Assembly (NCBI GenBank): GCA_019422485.1
Contig: JAHZDG010000003.1
Location: 72,684-107,128 of the forward strand
Source of the DNA: Alistipes sp.
GTDB lineage: Bacteria; Bacteroidota; Bacteroidia; Bacteroidales; Rikenellaceae
DNA: 34,445 nucleotides
Direction: 5' to 3'
A program made the position numbers and the translations under genes. The notes beneath the pieces were generated by a model. The model saw nothing but the letters and a program-made list of their open reading frames with translations. It was not told the origin of the DNA and did not search any database. This document shows positions 1-8,994 of the stretch, one piece after another. Position 1 is the first letter of the stretch. Every line of letters starts with the position of its first letter.

Positions 1-2
1 CT

Positions 3-284
3 TCGGTAGAGGTGGATTTTGTGGACGAAGAGGGCGGTTCGGTGAATGAAGTGCTTCATTTCAGTGAATTGCGGGACTTCGAAGCCCAGGGCGGTAAAGG
101 TCGACTGGTGGAAAACAGTCAGTTCCTGTCGGGGGTGAAAAAGAAAATCGATACCAGCAGCAAGATCCGCAAAAGCATCGAACAGAACCGAAAACTGCGT
201 GACATCTTGAAGAACAGTTCCGCAAAAGAAGAACTCAAGGAGATGTTGCAAGCCATGCTGGAAGAGTTGGAAAATAATAAATAA
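3..284 (+). CDS. tssB: TssB, small sheath subunit of T6SS (5' truncated by window)
   Basis: This is the C-terminal end of a contractile sheath subunit. The frame is open to the left edge, so the true start lies outside the window. About 93 residues are visible. They begin with the segment before the conserved strand VLHFSELRDFEA, which corresponds to the 'F.s..DF.P' strand of TssB/VipA. A charged helical tail rich in Lys and Glu follows. TssB pairs with TssC to build the sheath around the Hcp tube in the cytoplasm. The next gene, 18 nt downstream, is tssC, the normal order. Family assignment rests on this short motif and the neighbour, so it is good but not absolute. Confidence 0.82.
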   Translation, partial: SVEVDFVDEEGGSVNEVLHFSELRDFEAQGGKGRLVENSQFLSGVKKKIDTSSKIRKSIEQNRKLRDILKNSSAKEELKEMLQAMLEELENNK

Positions 285-302
285 CGGTTAAAATATAGAA
301 TC

Positions 303-1676
303 ATGGCAGAAACAGAATTGCAGAAGAGCAACGTGGCTTCTCAAAATGCGGCAGGCGAGGCGAAACCGGCCCAGCCGTCATCGGAGAAAAAAGATATTTC
401 TCAATTGTTATCCGCATTCGGGGGATTTAATGCGGTTCGCGGCTTCATGCCGGATGCTGATAACCTGAACCCGGCCCGCAAAGCGGCCAAAGCGGTTTTC
501 CTGTCGGATAAACGCTTCAAGGACAAACGGGAAAACCTGATCAACGAAATCAAAGGCTGGCTGGAAATTCTGGACGAAGGTCACGAAAGCCCGACCGAAT
601 TTGTCGATTCTTGCAAAGCCAAAGAGGAAAAATATGCGAAAGTGCTGAGCCAGGGGATTACCGATGCGCTCTTTGCAACGGCCAATCTGGAACGTTCCTA
701 TCGGGCTCTCGACGGCTTCTTCAAGACCGCCAATACGGATAAGGTGAAAAACCTGCGCCTGATCAATGTCTATAAAGACGATATTGCCGACAGTGATTCG
801 GGCTTTGCTCAGGAAGTCGATACGTTGCTGCGCAACGGCTTCGACCGTCTGAGCCTGAAGGACTGCTACAGCTTGATGGTGGTGCCGGGTTGCGTTTTCC
901 AGGACAAACCGACGCTGTTGCAGTGGGCTAAAATCGCTTTCAAGTATAAAGTGATGCTGATCACCGACCATGCCGACGAATATTCGTTCGACGACCTGTA
1001 TGCCAATACGGAAGGCTATCGCGATAGCGACATCGAATTGCAGAATGTCATCATGACCGCCAACTGGCTCGTGGGTCGTGATTCGGAAAAACTCTCCGAA
1101 GACGAAAAAGACAGTCCGGCCTTCTATATCGCCAGTTCTGCCGCTTTGGCCGGTAAGCTCTATGACGAAAGCGCCAACATGGCTCAGGGGGCCGGTGGTA
1201 AAAAGTACGGTACGTTGGATGGGGTCAAAGGTGTCAAACTGGATCTGTTGAAGTCGGAAATCGCGGCTCTGATGGATAATCAGGTGATTCCGATGGTGTA
1301 CTCGGAAGGTCGGGTGATGGCCTTCAACAACACCACGCTCTACAACGGCGACAACACGGCCATGAAAGAGTACCCGATTGTGCGGGTGTTCGACTGGGTG
1401 AAGAAAGTGCTGATGAACTATGTGCATGAAGTGGCCCTCGAAAACTGGGATCCCTATAACTCACCTAAGAATTTGAAATCCAAGATCCAGGCCTTCCTGA
1501 ACGATTACAAGGGATACGGCAACCTGTTCCAGAACTATGAAATTAAGGAACCGACTCAGGATCCGGTGACCAAACGAATCACCTGCGACATCAGCCTGAC
1601 TCCGTTCTATTCCGCGAAGAACTTTATCATCAAAGTCTCGGCAGACAAGAAAGATAAGGACGTTCAGATGGCATAA
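303..1676 (+). CDS. tssC: TssC, large sheath subunit of T6SS
   Basis: This 457-residue protein has the length expected for the Bacteroidota form of TssC/VipB, the large subunit of the contractile sheath. It has an N-terminal Ala/Pro/Lys-rich leader of about 30 residues, then a mixed alpha/beta body. The end, about residues 420-457, has the alternating beta-strand pattern expected of the strands that interlock sheath subunits (DISLTPFYSAKNFIIKVSAD). There is no signal peptide, as expected for a cytoplasmic sheath. The ATG at 303 is preceded by an A/T-rich leader with no clear Shine-Dalgarno, which is normal in this phylum. It sits directly behind tssB and ahead of the Hcp cluster, so tube and sheath genes are contiguous. 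Confidence 0.88.
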   Translation: MAETELQKSNVASQNAAGEAKPAQPSSEKKDISQLLSAFGGFNAVRGFMPDADNLNPARKAAKAVFLSDKRFKDKRENLINEIKGWLEILDEGHESPTEFVDSCKAKEEKYAKVLSQGITDALFATANLERSYRALDGFFKTANTDKVKNLRLINVYKDDIADSDSGFAQEVDTLLRNGFDRLSLKDCYSLMVVPGCVFQDKPTLLQWAKIAFKYKVMLITDHADEYSFDDLYANTEGYRDSDIELQNVIMTANWLVGRDSEKLSEDEKDSPAFYIASSAALAGKLYDESANMAQGAGGKKYGTLDGVKGVKLDLLKSEIAALMDNQVIPMVYSEGRVMAFNNTTLYNGDNTAMKEYPIVRVFDWVKKVLMNYVHEVALENWDPYNSPKNLKSKIQAFLNDYKGYGNLFQNYEIKEPTQDPVTKRITCDISLTPFYSAKNFIIKVSADKKDKDVQMA

Positions 1677-1708
1677 AATCATATTGATCCCTTTAAAAAT
1701 GTAGAATT

Positions 1709-2101
1709 ATGGCAAAGACACCTGTAAAATTGCAAATCGACGGTTATAAGGAACGGGAAGTCATGATGGTCCAATACGAATTTGACCAGGCGACGGACGT
1801 GGAAGGACAGATGTCGGGGATTCCTCGCGGAGGAAGAATCAAAATTCGTGTCAAGGCCCTCAATGACGGAACGCCCGATCTGATGGCTTGGATGATCGAA
1901 CGCAACCTGCCGAAAAACGGTGTGATTACGTTCCTGGAAACGAAAACCGGCAAGAATATGAAAACCATCAAATTCACCAACGGTTATTGCGTGAATTTCG
2001 AAGAGAGATGGGAAGATAAGAAAGGTCATTTCGAAGAGATCGAAATCACTTGCCAGAAGATCGAATTTGAATCGGTCGTTTTTGAAAACGATTGGGCTTA
2101 G
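1709..2101 (+). CDS. tssD: Hcp/TssD-family tube protein, copy 1
   Basis: This 130-residue protein is of the Bacteroidota TssD (Hcp) family, which stacks as hexameric rings to form the expelled inner tube. Recognisable features are an N-terminal strand with the charged segment REVMMVQYEFDQATD, the central SGIPRGGRIKIRVKA motif where Bacteroidota Hcp proteins have a Pro-Arg-Gly-Gly turn, a helix with LMAWMI, and a C-terminal strand with YCVNFEERWE. It is about half identical by eye to the next gene, so the two arose by tandem duplication. It lies 32 nt after tssC. It has no signal peptide, as expected for a protein loaded from the cytoplasm. Confidence 0.85.
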   Translation: MAKTPVKLQIDGYKEREVMMVQYEFDQATDVEGQMSGIPRGGRIKIRVKALNDGTPDLMAWMIERNLPKNGVITFLETKTGKNMKTIKFTNGYCVNFEERWEDKKGHFEEIEITCQKIEFESVVFENDWA

Positions 2102-2144
2102 TGGAGCCGCGATGGATGTTTAACCTGTAATTATTGAAGACGAT

Positions 2145-2543
2145 ATGGCAGAAAATATGACACCGGTACAATTATCGGTAAAAGATTTCGAAACTCGTGA
2201 AGTGATGATGATCGATTACACCTTCTCGCAAACCACCGATCGGGAAGGCCAAATCTCGGGGATTCCGCGTGGCGGTCGCATCAACATCCGCGTCAAGGCG
2301 ATGAACGACGGGAACAATCAGTTGTTGCAGTGGATGTTGTCGCCCAACGATCCTCGTGATATGAAGATCACGTTCTATAACACCATCGACGGGTCGACCA
2401 TGAAAGAACTGGAAGGTACCGCTTGCTATTGCGTACACTACCTGGAAAAATGGGAAGATGGCGAAGAACACTTCGAAGAATTGCAGATTGTTTGTCAGGA
2501 ACTGAAGAACGGTCCGGTCGATTTCCAAAACCCCTGGAAATAG
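2145..2543 (+). CDS. tssD: Hcp/TssD-family tube protein, copy 2
   Basis: This 132-residue protein is the tandem paralogue of the gene before it. It shares the same landmarks: REVMMIDYTFSQTTD, then SGIPRGGRINIRVKAMNDG, then a helix with LLQWML, then YCVHYLEKWED and a C-terminal strand. A second copy of this canonical form may build mixed tubes or serve a different VgrG. A 113-nt gap with a 10-bp hairpin separates it from the more divergent Hcp-like genes downstream, so the canonical copies may be expressed at a different level from the rest. Confidence 0.85.
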   Translation: MAENMTPVQLSVKDFETREVMMIDYTFSQTTDREGQISGIPRGGRINIRVKAMNDGNNQLLQWMLSPNDPRDMKITFYNTIDGSTMKELEGTACYCVHYLEKWEDGEEHFEELQIVCQELKNGPVDFQNPWK

Positions 2544-2577
2544 ATCGTAGAACGGTTCTACTGCCGTGATGCTTGTA

Positions 2578-2619
2578 TTCCCCGGTACAGACCCTTTGCG
2601 GTGCTGCTTTACCGGGGAA
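2578..2619 (+). promoter_or_regulatory. 10-bp hairpin in the gap after the second Hcp gene
   Basis: TTCCCCGGTA (2578-2587) is exactly complementary to TACCGGGGAA (2610-2619), with a 22-nt loop. It lies in the longest gap of the tube block, just after the second canonical Hcp gene. No U tract follows, so it is not a typical intrinsic terminator. It could protect the 3' end of a processed Hcp transcript or partly block read-through, so that Hcp is made in excess over the genes behind it. The function is inference. Confidence 0.5.
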
Positions 2620-2656
2620 AACCTCTCTAATAAAATGAACTCAAAAGATCCGTTGT

Positions 2657-3064
2657 ATGTCTCTATCCGCACGTTTATACCTCGGGGATAATGTATCCGC
2701 CAACTATACCAAGGAATATCTGGTAACTCAGTGCAGGGTGAAAGTAGCCAGGCATTTCACGGCCTATCTGCCCGACGCCGATCCCCGATGCGAGGTAGTG
2801 GTGCTGTCGGTCATTGCTCCCGGCAAAGATGATCTGACGCTGTACGAATGGTACATTGACCAAACCTCCTTGTCGGGCAAGATTGTGGTCGACCTGACCA
2901 ACCAGTCGGCCAAGTACGATAAAACAGAGAGAACGTTCAAATTCGAAGATGCGAAATGTTTTGCCCTGGCGGAGACGTATGACATTGCTCAGACCGACCG
3001 ACATCTGCTGAAGTTGGGCGTCATGATGAAAGAGTTGGAGATTGATGAGGTTAGTTTTCAATAG
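2657..3064 (+). CDS. Divergent Hcp/TssD-like protein, 135 aa
   Basis: This 135-residue protein has the size and strand order of TssD but little direct identity to the two canonical copies. The N-terminal strands are followed by a VVLSVIAPGKDDLTLYEWYID segment, which aligns with the Hcp helix that carries LxxWM. It then has a strand (GKIVVDL), a segment FEDAKCFALAETYD corresponding to the Hcp 'YCV.y.E' strand, and a last strand. It has no signal peptide. The position between canonical hcp genes and vgrG supports a tube or tube-adaptor role, perhaps joining tube and spike. Assignment to the family is by pattern and context, so a structural comparison would settle it. Confidence 0.65.
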   Translation: MSLSARLYLGDNVSANYTKEYLVTQCRVKVARHFTAYLPDADPRCEVVVLSVIAPGKDDLTLYEWYIDQTSLSGKIVVDLTNQSAKYDKTERTFKFEDAKCFALAETYDIAQTDRHLLKLGVMMKELEIDEVSFQ

Positions 3065-3088
3065 TCGGAGGGATAAACGGAGAGGATT

Positions 3089-3607
3089 ATGAAAAATATG
3101 TCGAATTGCACGAAGGCTTCCTTTTTTTTCTATGACATCACTGATCCGACGGTTACGGCTAAAAAGGAACAGTCCCTGACGCTGCAACGATTTGAGTACG
3201 AGTGCTTACGGAACAGAAATGCCGAGGGAATGCCATACGGACCGACTTTGGCGTCGATGTTGCGGTTTACCCTGAAATCGTTGCCGGACGGCTATCTGAA
3301 AGAGTTCTACCGGCGATTGGGGGATCATGACGTGTCGTGTTTTTCGATTGTCCTCGATGCGGTGTTTCAGAATAACGGTCAGGAAGACAATGTGTTGAGT
3401 GACTATGGCGGTGCTTTGGTGGTGACCGGGCAGATCGTCGATATCGATGAAACGTATCAAACGTACGACTTTGACCGACTCCGTGGGGGGAAAGCCGCCG
3501 GGGAATCGTATCATGACCTTATGATGATCACGGTCGAGTTTCTGTTACAGTCGATCATGTACGTCGGAAACAACAATTATCAGAAAAAATTGCCCATCAA
3601 TTATTAA
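3089..3607 (+). CDS. Divergent Hcp/TssD-like protein, 172 aa
   Basis: This 172-residue cytoplasmic-type protein is longer than a normal Hcp by about 40 residues. It keeps a plausible TssD layout: an N-terminal strand, TLASMLRFTLKSL near residue 55, then a helix and strands, then SYHDLMMITVEFLLQSIMYV near the end. ATG codons at 3089 and 3098 are both possible starts. It lies 14 nt before vgrG and is probably co-translated with it. A tube cap or a tube-to-VgrG adaptor is possible. I cannot name it more precisely. It could also be an unrelated spike-loading protein. Confidence 0.55.
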   Translation: MKNMSNCTKASFFFYDITDPTVTAKKEQSLTLQRFEYECLRNRNAEGMPYGPTLASMLRFTLKSLPDGYLKEFYRRLGDHDVSCFSIVLDAVFQNNGQEDNVLSDYGGALVVTGQIVDIDETYQTYDFDRLRGGKAAGESYHDLMMITVEFLLQSIMYVGNNNYQKKLPINY

Positions 3608-3621
3608 AGGTCTGACAGCCT

Positions 3622-6600
3622 ATGGCAGGAAATACCTATACACTCACGATCGGAGGCCTTCATACGAAAGAGGGAACCTCTTCGATCAACCTGACCTATA
3701 ACGGTCAGCCGGGGACGACGAATCCGGTCGAAATCAAAACAGAGGGACAGGTCTTGGTCAGCTGCAAGATCAGTGAGTTCAGTTACGCCAAGGCGATTTA
3801 TCGTCCGGGAAAGCTCAGTTTTACCCTCTTGCTGACGTGGCCGGGTGCGGATCCGGGTATAGATACCATTTGTTCTGTGTTTGATTCCTGTCCGCTGACC
3901 TTGCAGGTAGAGCAGGAGGATGGGACAGTGTTTGCCATTGCGGAGTCGTATTATATCTTCAATATCCGGCTGGAACGGCGTTCGGGGGCCAGCTCCCAGA
4001 TTTATGCCTGTTTCGAGGCCTACAGCCCCGATCAGTATCTGACCCTGGACAAATATTGCAAAGCCTATACGGGACGTAAACTCATTGCCGACATTCTCTC
4101 CAAACAGTCGCTGTGGCCCGATGCGATCTCTTTGTTTACGGATACGAAAACCTTTTCCGATTTGCTGGTTGCGGAACCTCAGTTCCTGACCTACGAAGTG
4201 AAGCAGAAAAACGCGACGACCCAGCAGGAGGAGACGCAGACCTATGAATACATCCAGCCCTATCTGGTGCAATATAATGAGAGCTTTTTCGACTTTCTGG
4301 TTCGTGTGACCAATCGGTGCGGCGAGTTCTTCTACTATGAGGGGGGCAAACTGCATGTCGGGTGGCCCAAAGCTTCTCCGTCGGTGCTGATCACGAATTA
4401 TACCTCCATCAGCTATCAACAGGGTGTCCGGTCAGCCTGGAACGCCAATTCGCTGGCCGAAGTGCATAACGACTATACGACCAATACCAACCGGATGACC
4501 GGTGCCAATGCGAAAATGATGATGGATTCGGAGGTGGCTTTCGATGAGAACCTCACTCCGCTTCCCCCTAAAGACAAATATTCCAAATGGGAAGATTATG
4601 CCGCCTGGCCGGAAGCCTTCTGGATCGATACGCTGGCCTCTGCGTTGAATGAATCGACGCTGATCAATATTATTGGTACGTTGCTGTGGAAACCTACGAC
4701 GACCCGGCTCAGCAGTGCCAACTCCGCGGAATCAGCCAACAAGGACTATAAGACGGATAATTTTGATGTTACCTATCCTTTGGAGCAGGTCTATAAGGAA
4801 TCCTCCTCGAGCTCTTCGAATTCCTTGAACTCTTCGAATAACACGAACGCCTCGGATACTTCGGACAAGACGGGAGCGGATCTCATCGATGATAAAGACG
4901 GGGTTTATCCGTACAGTTCGACTCCGGCCGACGTTAATAAGGTGACGTTCGGGCTCTCGTTCTATGCCAACATTCAGAACGAAATCGACAAGGCGGAAAA
5001 ATCGAAGATCCGGGTGGTGTTGGAAAATCATTTCTGTCCGGTTGCCTTGGGGGACAAGATCTGCTTTGAAAAGGACGGGAAGCAATATATTGTCGTGAAA
5101 ATCGACCATACGGTGAAAAGTGTCGTTGTTCAGCATACCCCCTCTGCGGTGACGTTTAGCGGGGGAAGTACGACTCCGACCTTTGCAGCAGAGGCGCCCA
5201 GCGAAATGCTTGAGATCGAAGCGATCCCCTGTCCGGCCAGCGGGGCGGTTTATCCGCCTTCGGCCCATGTGTCGTCGATCCGGGTGTCGAGTGCCCAGCG
5301 GGCCATCGTGACGCATAATGCCGATCCGCTCAAGATGGGACGGGTCCGGGTGCGTTACCCCTGGCAGCAGAAATCGGACGATCCGTCTCCCTGGATTCGG
5401 ATCTCTCAGCCGATGGCTTCCGAAGACAGTGGCTTCCGGTTCCTTCCTGAAAAGGGTGACGAGGCGATTGTCAATTACGAAAACGGAAATATCGAACGTC
5501 CTTACGTCGAGGGGATGCTTTTCTCGGCGGCACGGAAACCCTCTTATAGCCACAAGGGCAGCAGTAACCGTATTATCTCATCGAAAAACGGACACTCGAT
5601 TATCTTTTCCGATCCGAAAGGAAAATCTTTTTTCAAATCATTCTTCCCCGTACTGGGAACGCTCTCTACGTTTGCGCCTCAGATCGACATCCCGATGGGT
5701 TCCGAGGCCTTTCAAAAGGCTTCGGGAGGGATTCAGCTGACCGATACATACGGTTTTTACTCCATCACCATGTCCTCGGACAAGCGTTCCATTTCTATCG
5801 ATTCGCCCTTGGGAAAGGTGGGGATCAATGCCTTTACGGGGATCACGATCAGCGCCCCCAACGGGGATGTCAAGATCACAGGCAAGAACGTCGATATCGT
5901 GGCCGGCAATAATCTGACCCTCCGTTCGGGTACCAATAAAGAGGGTGTTTTACCGACGAGTGTACAGAAAGCCGTGACTCAGACGGCCAGTTTCGTAACC
6001 GGTAAATTCACGATCGTTGACCTGTCGATTATCCGGACGATTTTCGAAACATTCGTGCGGCCGATTGCCGGTACGCTGCGGATCTCCTCCAAACGTTATC
6101 TCTGCATCGAGGCCGGAAAAGGCTCCGCTCAGATCATGGGTCGGAGAACGGTGCAGCAATTCCACTCCTGGAAGGATGTGGGGGCTATGTGGAAGTCGTC
6201 TTTCGGGTCGTATACCATCGACCGCAATCCGGACAATACGGTGTTCACTTCGAATATCCCGACGGTGTTGGACTATGTTCATACGGGTATTCGGCGTTTG
6301 TTTAATGAGGCTCGGAAACAAAGTGCCGATCTGGTAGAGCGACTTGAACGCTACCAGCACATTCAACAAGTCCTGGAGTCTATGGATTTGAGTGCATTTG
6401 TGAAGGATCCCCAAATTGCCACCTACCAGACGATTCTTCAGGATGCCTCGCGTCATAAAGGCCCCAAACCTTTGGAAATGAAGGATCAGATCGTGGGGAA
6501 AGATCCGGCTGTGATCAATCGGGTTCGTACGTTGATAGGTAAACTGTACAGGGAAGCTCAATCGATTTATGCTCATTGGTATGACGAGAAAGCGAAAATG

Positions 6601-7161
6601 GACGAGTTCTGCGCTCAAAACTTTGTGCTGTCCGATCCGATGATACGACAGATGATTGAGAAGCTTTTGCATCCGGTATTGCCCTCTACGTGGAAGTCGC
6701 AACCCGGAAGTGGCGCTACGATTCGGAGCACGCAGATCAAGTATCGTGACTTTCGGCAGATTCTCTTTGCGGTTTTGAAGAAGCTGGTTGACAATCAGAA
6801 ACCGGAAGAGGGGAACAATTATTCGGATAAAATTACCAGCCAGGGAATCGGCTCTCCGTGGAGTTATGATCGCCAGGACTGGGTTAAGTTTGTCGATAAC
6901 ATTTCGGCAACCAGTGCTGCCGTCGATGTGTTGAAGACAGTCGGTAAGGGGCTCTTTAAGGTCGGTTCGTTCGAAGGAATGCTGGATCAGTACGTGTGGG
7001 ATCAGACGGACCACGGCAAGGTGCTCATATCGGACCAAAAAGGAAAAACCCTCCATATCGATCAGGGAACTCTGCAGACGTATATGGAGTCCCGGAATGG
7101 GGTCGATGACCTCGACCATACGATCGCAGAGATTAAAAATGTTCTCCATCGCTTGGATTAA
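3622..7161 (+). CDS. tssI: VgrG/TssI spike protein with long C-terminal extension
   Basis: This 1179-residue spike protein is much longer than a core VgrG of about 600-650 residues. Residues 1-540 form the gp27-like base, which contains an unusual Ser/Asn-rich stretch at about 392-420. Residues about 543-645 are the gp5 OB-fold: MGRVRVRYPWQ, then WIRISQPMA, then a GDEAIVNYENGNIERPYV segment, all hallmark VgrG motifs. Residues about 700-775 are the gp5-like beta-helix needle, with GINAFTGITISAPNGDVKIT and NVDIVAGNNLTLRSG. The last 400 or so residues are largely helical and match no effector that I recognise. They may be a structural extension, an adaptor or an effector domain. The next genes encode a beta-repeat protein and a PAAR-like tip, which would sit on this spike. 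Confidence 0.87.
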   Translation: MAGNTYTLTIGGLHTKEGTSSINLTYNGQPGTTNPVEIKTEGQVLVSCKISEFSYAKAIYRPGKLSFTLLLTWPGADPGIDTICSVFDSCPLTLQVEQEDGTVFAIAESYYIFNIRLERRSGASSQIYACFEAYSPDQYLTLDKYCKAYTGRKLIADILSKQSLWPDAISLFTDTKTFSDLLVAEPQFLTYEVKQKNATTQQEETQTYEYIQPYLVQYNESFFDFLVRVTNRCGEFFYYEGGKLHVGWPKASPSVLITNYTSISYQQGVRSAWNANSLAEVHNDYTTNTNRMTGANAKMMMDSEVAFDENLTPLPPKDKYSKWEDYAAWPEAFWIDTLASALNESTLINIIGTLLWKPTTTRLSSANSAESANKDYKTDNFDVTYPLEQVYKESSSSSSNSLNSSNNTNASDTSDKTGADLIDDKDGVYPYSSTPADVNKVTFGLSFYANIQNEIDKAEKSKIRVVLENHFCPVALGDKICFEKDGKQYIVVKIDHTVKSVVVQHTPSAVTFSGGSTTPTFAAEAPSEMLEIEAIPCPASGAVYPPSAHVSSIRVSSAQRAIVTHNADPLKMGRVRVRYPWQQKSDDPSPWIRISQPMASEDSGFRFLPEKGDEAIVNYENGNIERPYVEGMLFSAARKPSYSHKGSSNRIISSKNGHSIIFSDPKGKSFFKSFFPVLGTLSTFAPQIDIPMGSEAFQKASGGIQLTDTYGFYSITMSSDKRSISIDSPLGKVGINAFTGITISAPNGDVKITGKNVDIVAGNNLTLRSGTNKEGVLPTSVQKAVTQTASFVTGKFTIVDLSIIRTIFETFVRPIAGTLRISSKRYLCIEAGKGSAQIMGRRTVQQFHSWKDVGAMWKSSFGSYTIDRNPDNTVFTSNIPTVLDYVHTGIRRLFNEARKQSADLVERLERYQHIQQVLESMDLSAFVKDPQIATYQTILQDASRHKGPKPLEMKDQIVGKDPAVINRVRTLIGKLYREAQSIYAHWYDEKAKMDEFCAQNFVLSDPMIRQMIEKLLHPVLPSTWKSQPGSGATIRSTQIKYRDFRQILFAVLKKLVDNQKPEEGNNYSDKITSQGIGSPWSYDRQDWVKFVDNISATSAAVDVLKTVGKGLFKVGSFEGMLDQYVWDQTDHGKVLISDQKGKTLHIDQGTLQTYMESRNGVDDLDHTIAEIKNVLHRLD

Positions 7162-7194
7162 CTGAGCTAACCTGACAAACGAAAAACAATCGCT

Positions 7195-8982
7195 ATGAAA
7201 GCTTTAGCCGCACAATTCGCCAACTGGCAGGAGGCTTTGGAAAACTTCCAGAAAAATGTGGAAAAGGACCTCGAGGAGATTCGCAGTTGTAAACGCGAGG
7301 TCCAACGGATGAAGATCGATCTGATCGACCGGCTGGAAAAGGGACGTTATATCCGGGACGACCAACGGGTGATCATTTCGGCTCCGGAGATCATCATCGG
7401 CAATGTCGATAAGAGTGGGGTGTTGTGCGGCAATTACTCTCAGGTGGTGATTCGGGGCAATGAAGTCAATCTGGAAGGGGTCGGTCGGGGCGATTCGGAT
7501 GTGGGAAGTATCGTCAGTCGGGCGGCCAGCATCCAGCAGGTGGCGGTCGATCCCGGGATCGACGGTCGGGAGTATGTGGTGAAAAGCACTTCCGAAATTA
7601 TTTCACAAGCCAAAAGTGTGGTGATTCGGAGCGAAAAAGCGGACGGTTGCTTCTCGGGACAGCATTTGTCGGTGCCGGAGGGAGGTATTTTGTTGTCGAC
7701 TGACGGTCAGATCGATTTGGAGGCAACGCTGCCTTGTGAGACGCTCCAGGAGGAGTTGACGCAAACCGAGAAAGACCTCAAATCACAACTCGGCGATCTG
7801 AAACAGGAGGTTTCGCAGGCCAAGTCGGACGTTTCGTCGCTGCTCTCTCAAATGAATAAACTGGTCGGCCAGGATAACCTGAACGCCGATCCGGTCACTA
7901 CCCGGACGAATTTTATGGACATCGAGGAGTTGCATGAGGAGTTCCAGCAGCTTTCGGAGGCTCTGTATCGGACCATGACCGATTATTTCGATGCCCTTTC
8001 GCGGCAGGCCGAATGCAACCGACAGTTGTCCAGTGTGCAGGATCAAAAGAAAGAGGTCGATCAACGCAAGTCGAAATACAAGGACGAGTCGACGCAGACT
8101 TCCATTTCGCTTCGTGCGGAAAATCTGAGTCTTACCTCGATCGACGGGGATGGTAATCTGCGCACCAATCCGGGGGCGGGGATCGCCTTGTCGGGGAAAG
8201 AGGTGAGCCTTTCGTCGTACGGGAATGATAGTGCATTGATCAAGGACAGCGAAGTTTTCATCGGGTCGCAGCAGGTGCAGATCAATACGGCCAATCCCAA
8301 GGTGTCGGACAAGAACAGCGAGTTCCCAGCGGATGGCAGTGTGCGGGTCGTTTCGAAGGACATCCAGCTCGAGACGGTCGATTATGAACTGAAAGATCAG
8401 AAAATCACCGAAAAGAGCTTGACCAAAGAGGGCTCTTTCTCGGTACGAGCCGAAAAGATCGCTCTGAGCGCTACGGATACCGAAGGTAAGGCGACGGGTT
8501 CGCTGTCGGCCAATGCCAAACAGTTGTCCGTGAAGGCGATGGATGTCGATAAAGAGAAAGGTGACGACAAATCGCTGTCGGCGGGCAGTTCGCTGTTGCT
8601 GCTGGCCGAGCAGGTCTATGCCGGGTCGAAAGACAAGAAAACCAAGAGCAAAACGTTCCAGGTGGCTTCGGATCAGGTGGGAGTGTTTGGCGATACGACC
8701 GTCGAATTGCAGCAGGATGGCAAAGCGATTCTGCAGTTGGGCGGCGGCAATGCGTCGCTCTCAGGCAGCAAGACTACGCTGTATGGAGAGACCACCTCGG
8801 AGGGCAAGACGACGTTCAAGTCCGACGTAACGGCCGGAACGGTCAATATGAAAAACCTCAAGGTGGATTCTTCGTTCAAGACTCCTTATACGACCGAAGG
8901 TATTTCGGTTCCCGGAGCGCCATCTACGGCTAAACTGAGCGCCAAACTCAAAGAGGAAGAGTTGAAATCAGACAAGAAATAA
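7195..8982 (+). CDS. Coiled-coil and beta-repeat protein, probable spike-associated component
   Basis: I do not recognise a named family for this 595-residue protein. It opens with a helix (about 5-50). A beta-rich stretch at about 60-180 follows with motifs such as VIISAPEIIIGNV and QVVIRGNEVNLEG. Two coiled-coil segments lie at about 182-225 and 243-298. Residues about 300-565 are short beta repeats of the type S-L-x-A-x-x-L-S-L-x-x-x-D, for example LRAENLSLTSIDG, VRAEKIALSATD and SANAKQLSVKAMD. These resemble the needle repeats at the end of VgrG. It lies between vgrG and the PAAR-like gene (gaps of 33 and 12 nt). An extra needle or effector-carrying extension is my inference. There is no signal peptide. 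Confidence 0.6.
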   Translation: MKALAAQFANWQEALENFQKNVEKDLEEIRSCKREVQRMKIDLIDRLEKGRYIRDDQRVIISAPEIIIGNVDKSGVLCGNYSQVVIRGNEVNLEGVGRGDSDVGSIVSRAASIQQVAVDPGIDGREYVVKSTSEIISQAKSVVIRSEKADGCFSGQHLSVPEGGILLSTDGQIDLEATLPCETLQEELTQTEKDLKSQLGDLKQEVSQAKSDVSSLLSQMNKLVGQDNLNADPVTTRTNFMDIEELHEEFQQLSEALYRTMTDYFDALSRQAECNRQLSSVQDQKKEVDQRKSKYKDESTQTSISLRAENLSLTSIDGDGNLRTNPGAGIALSGKEVSLSSYGNDSALIKDSEVFIGSQQVQINTANPKVSDKNSEFPADGSVRVVSKDIQLETVDYELKDQKITEKSLTKEGSFSVRAEKIALSATDTEGKATGSLSANAKQLSVKAMDVDKEKGDDKSLSAGSSLLLLAEQVYAGSKDKKTKSKTFQVASDQVGVFGDTTVELQQDGKAILQLGGGNASLSGSKTTLYGETTSEGKTTFKSDVTAGTVNMKNLKVDSSFKTPYTTEGISVPGAPSTAKLSAKLKEEELKSDKK

Positions 8983-8994
8983 AACGAGAGGATT

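Noticed and set aside
408..1427. Long - strand frame of 339 codons opposite tssC
   Set aside because: It is a mirror frame of a well-supported gene, with no motif or start context of its own.
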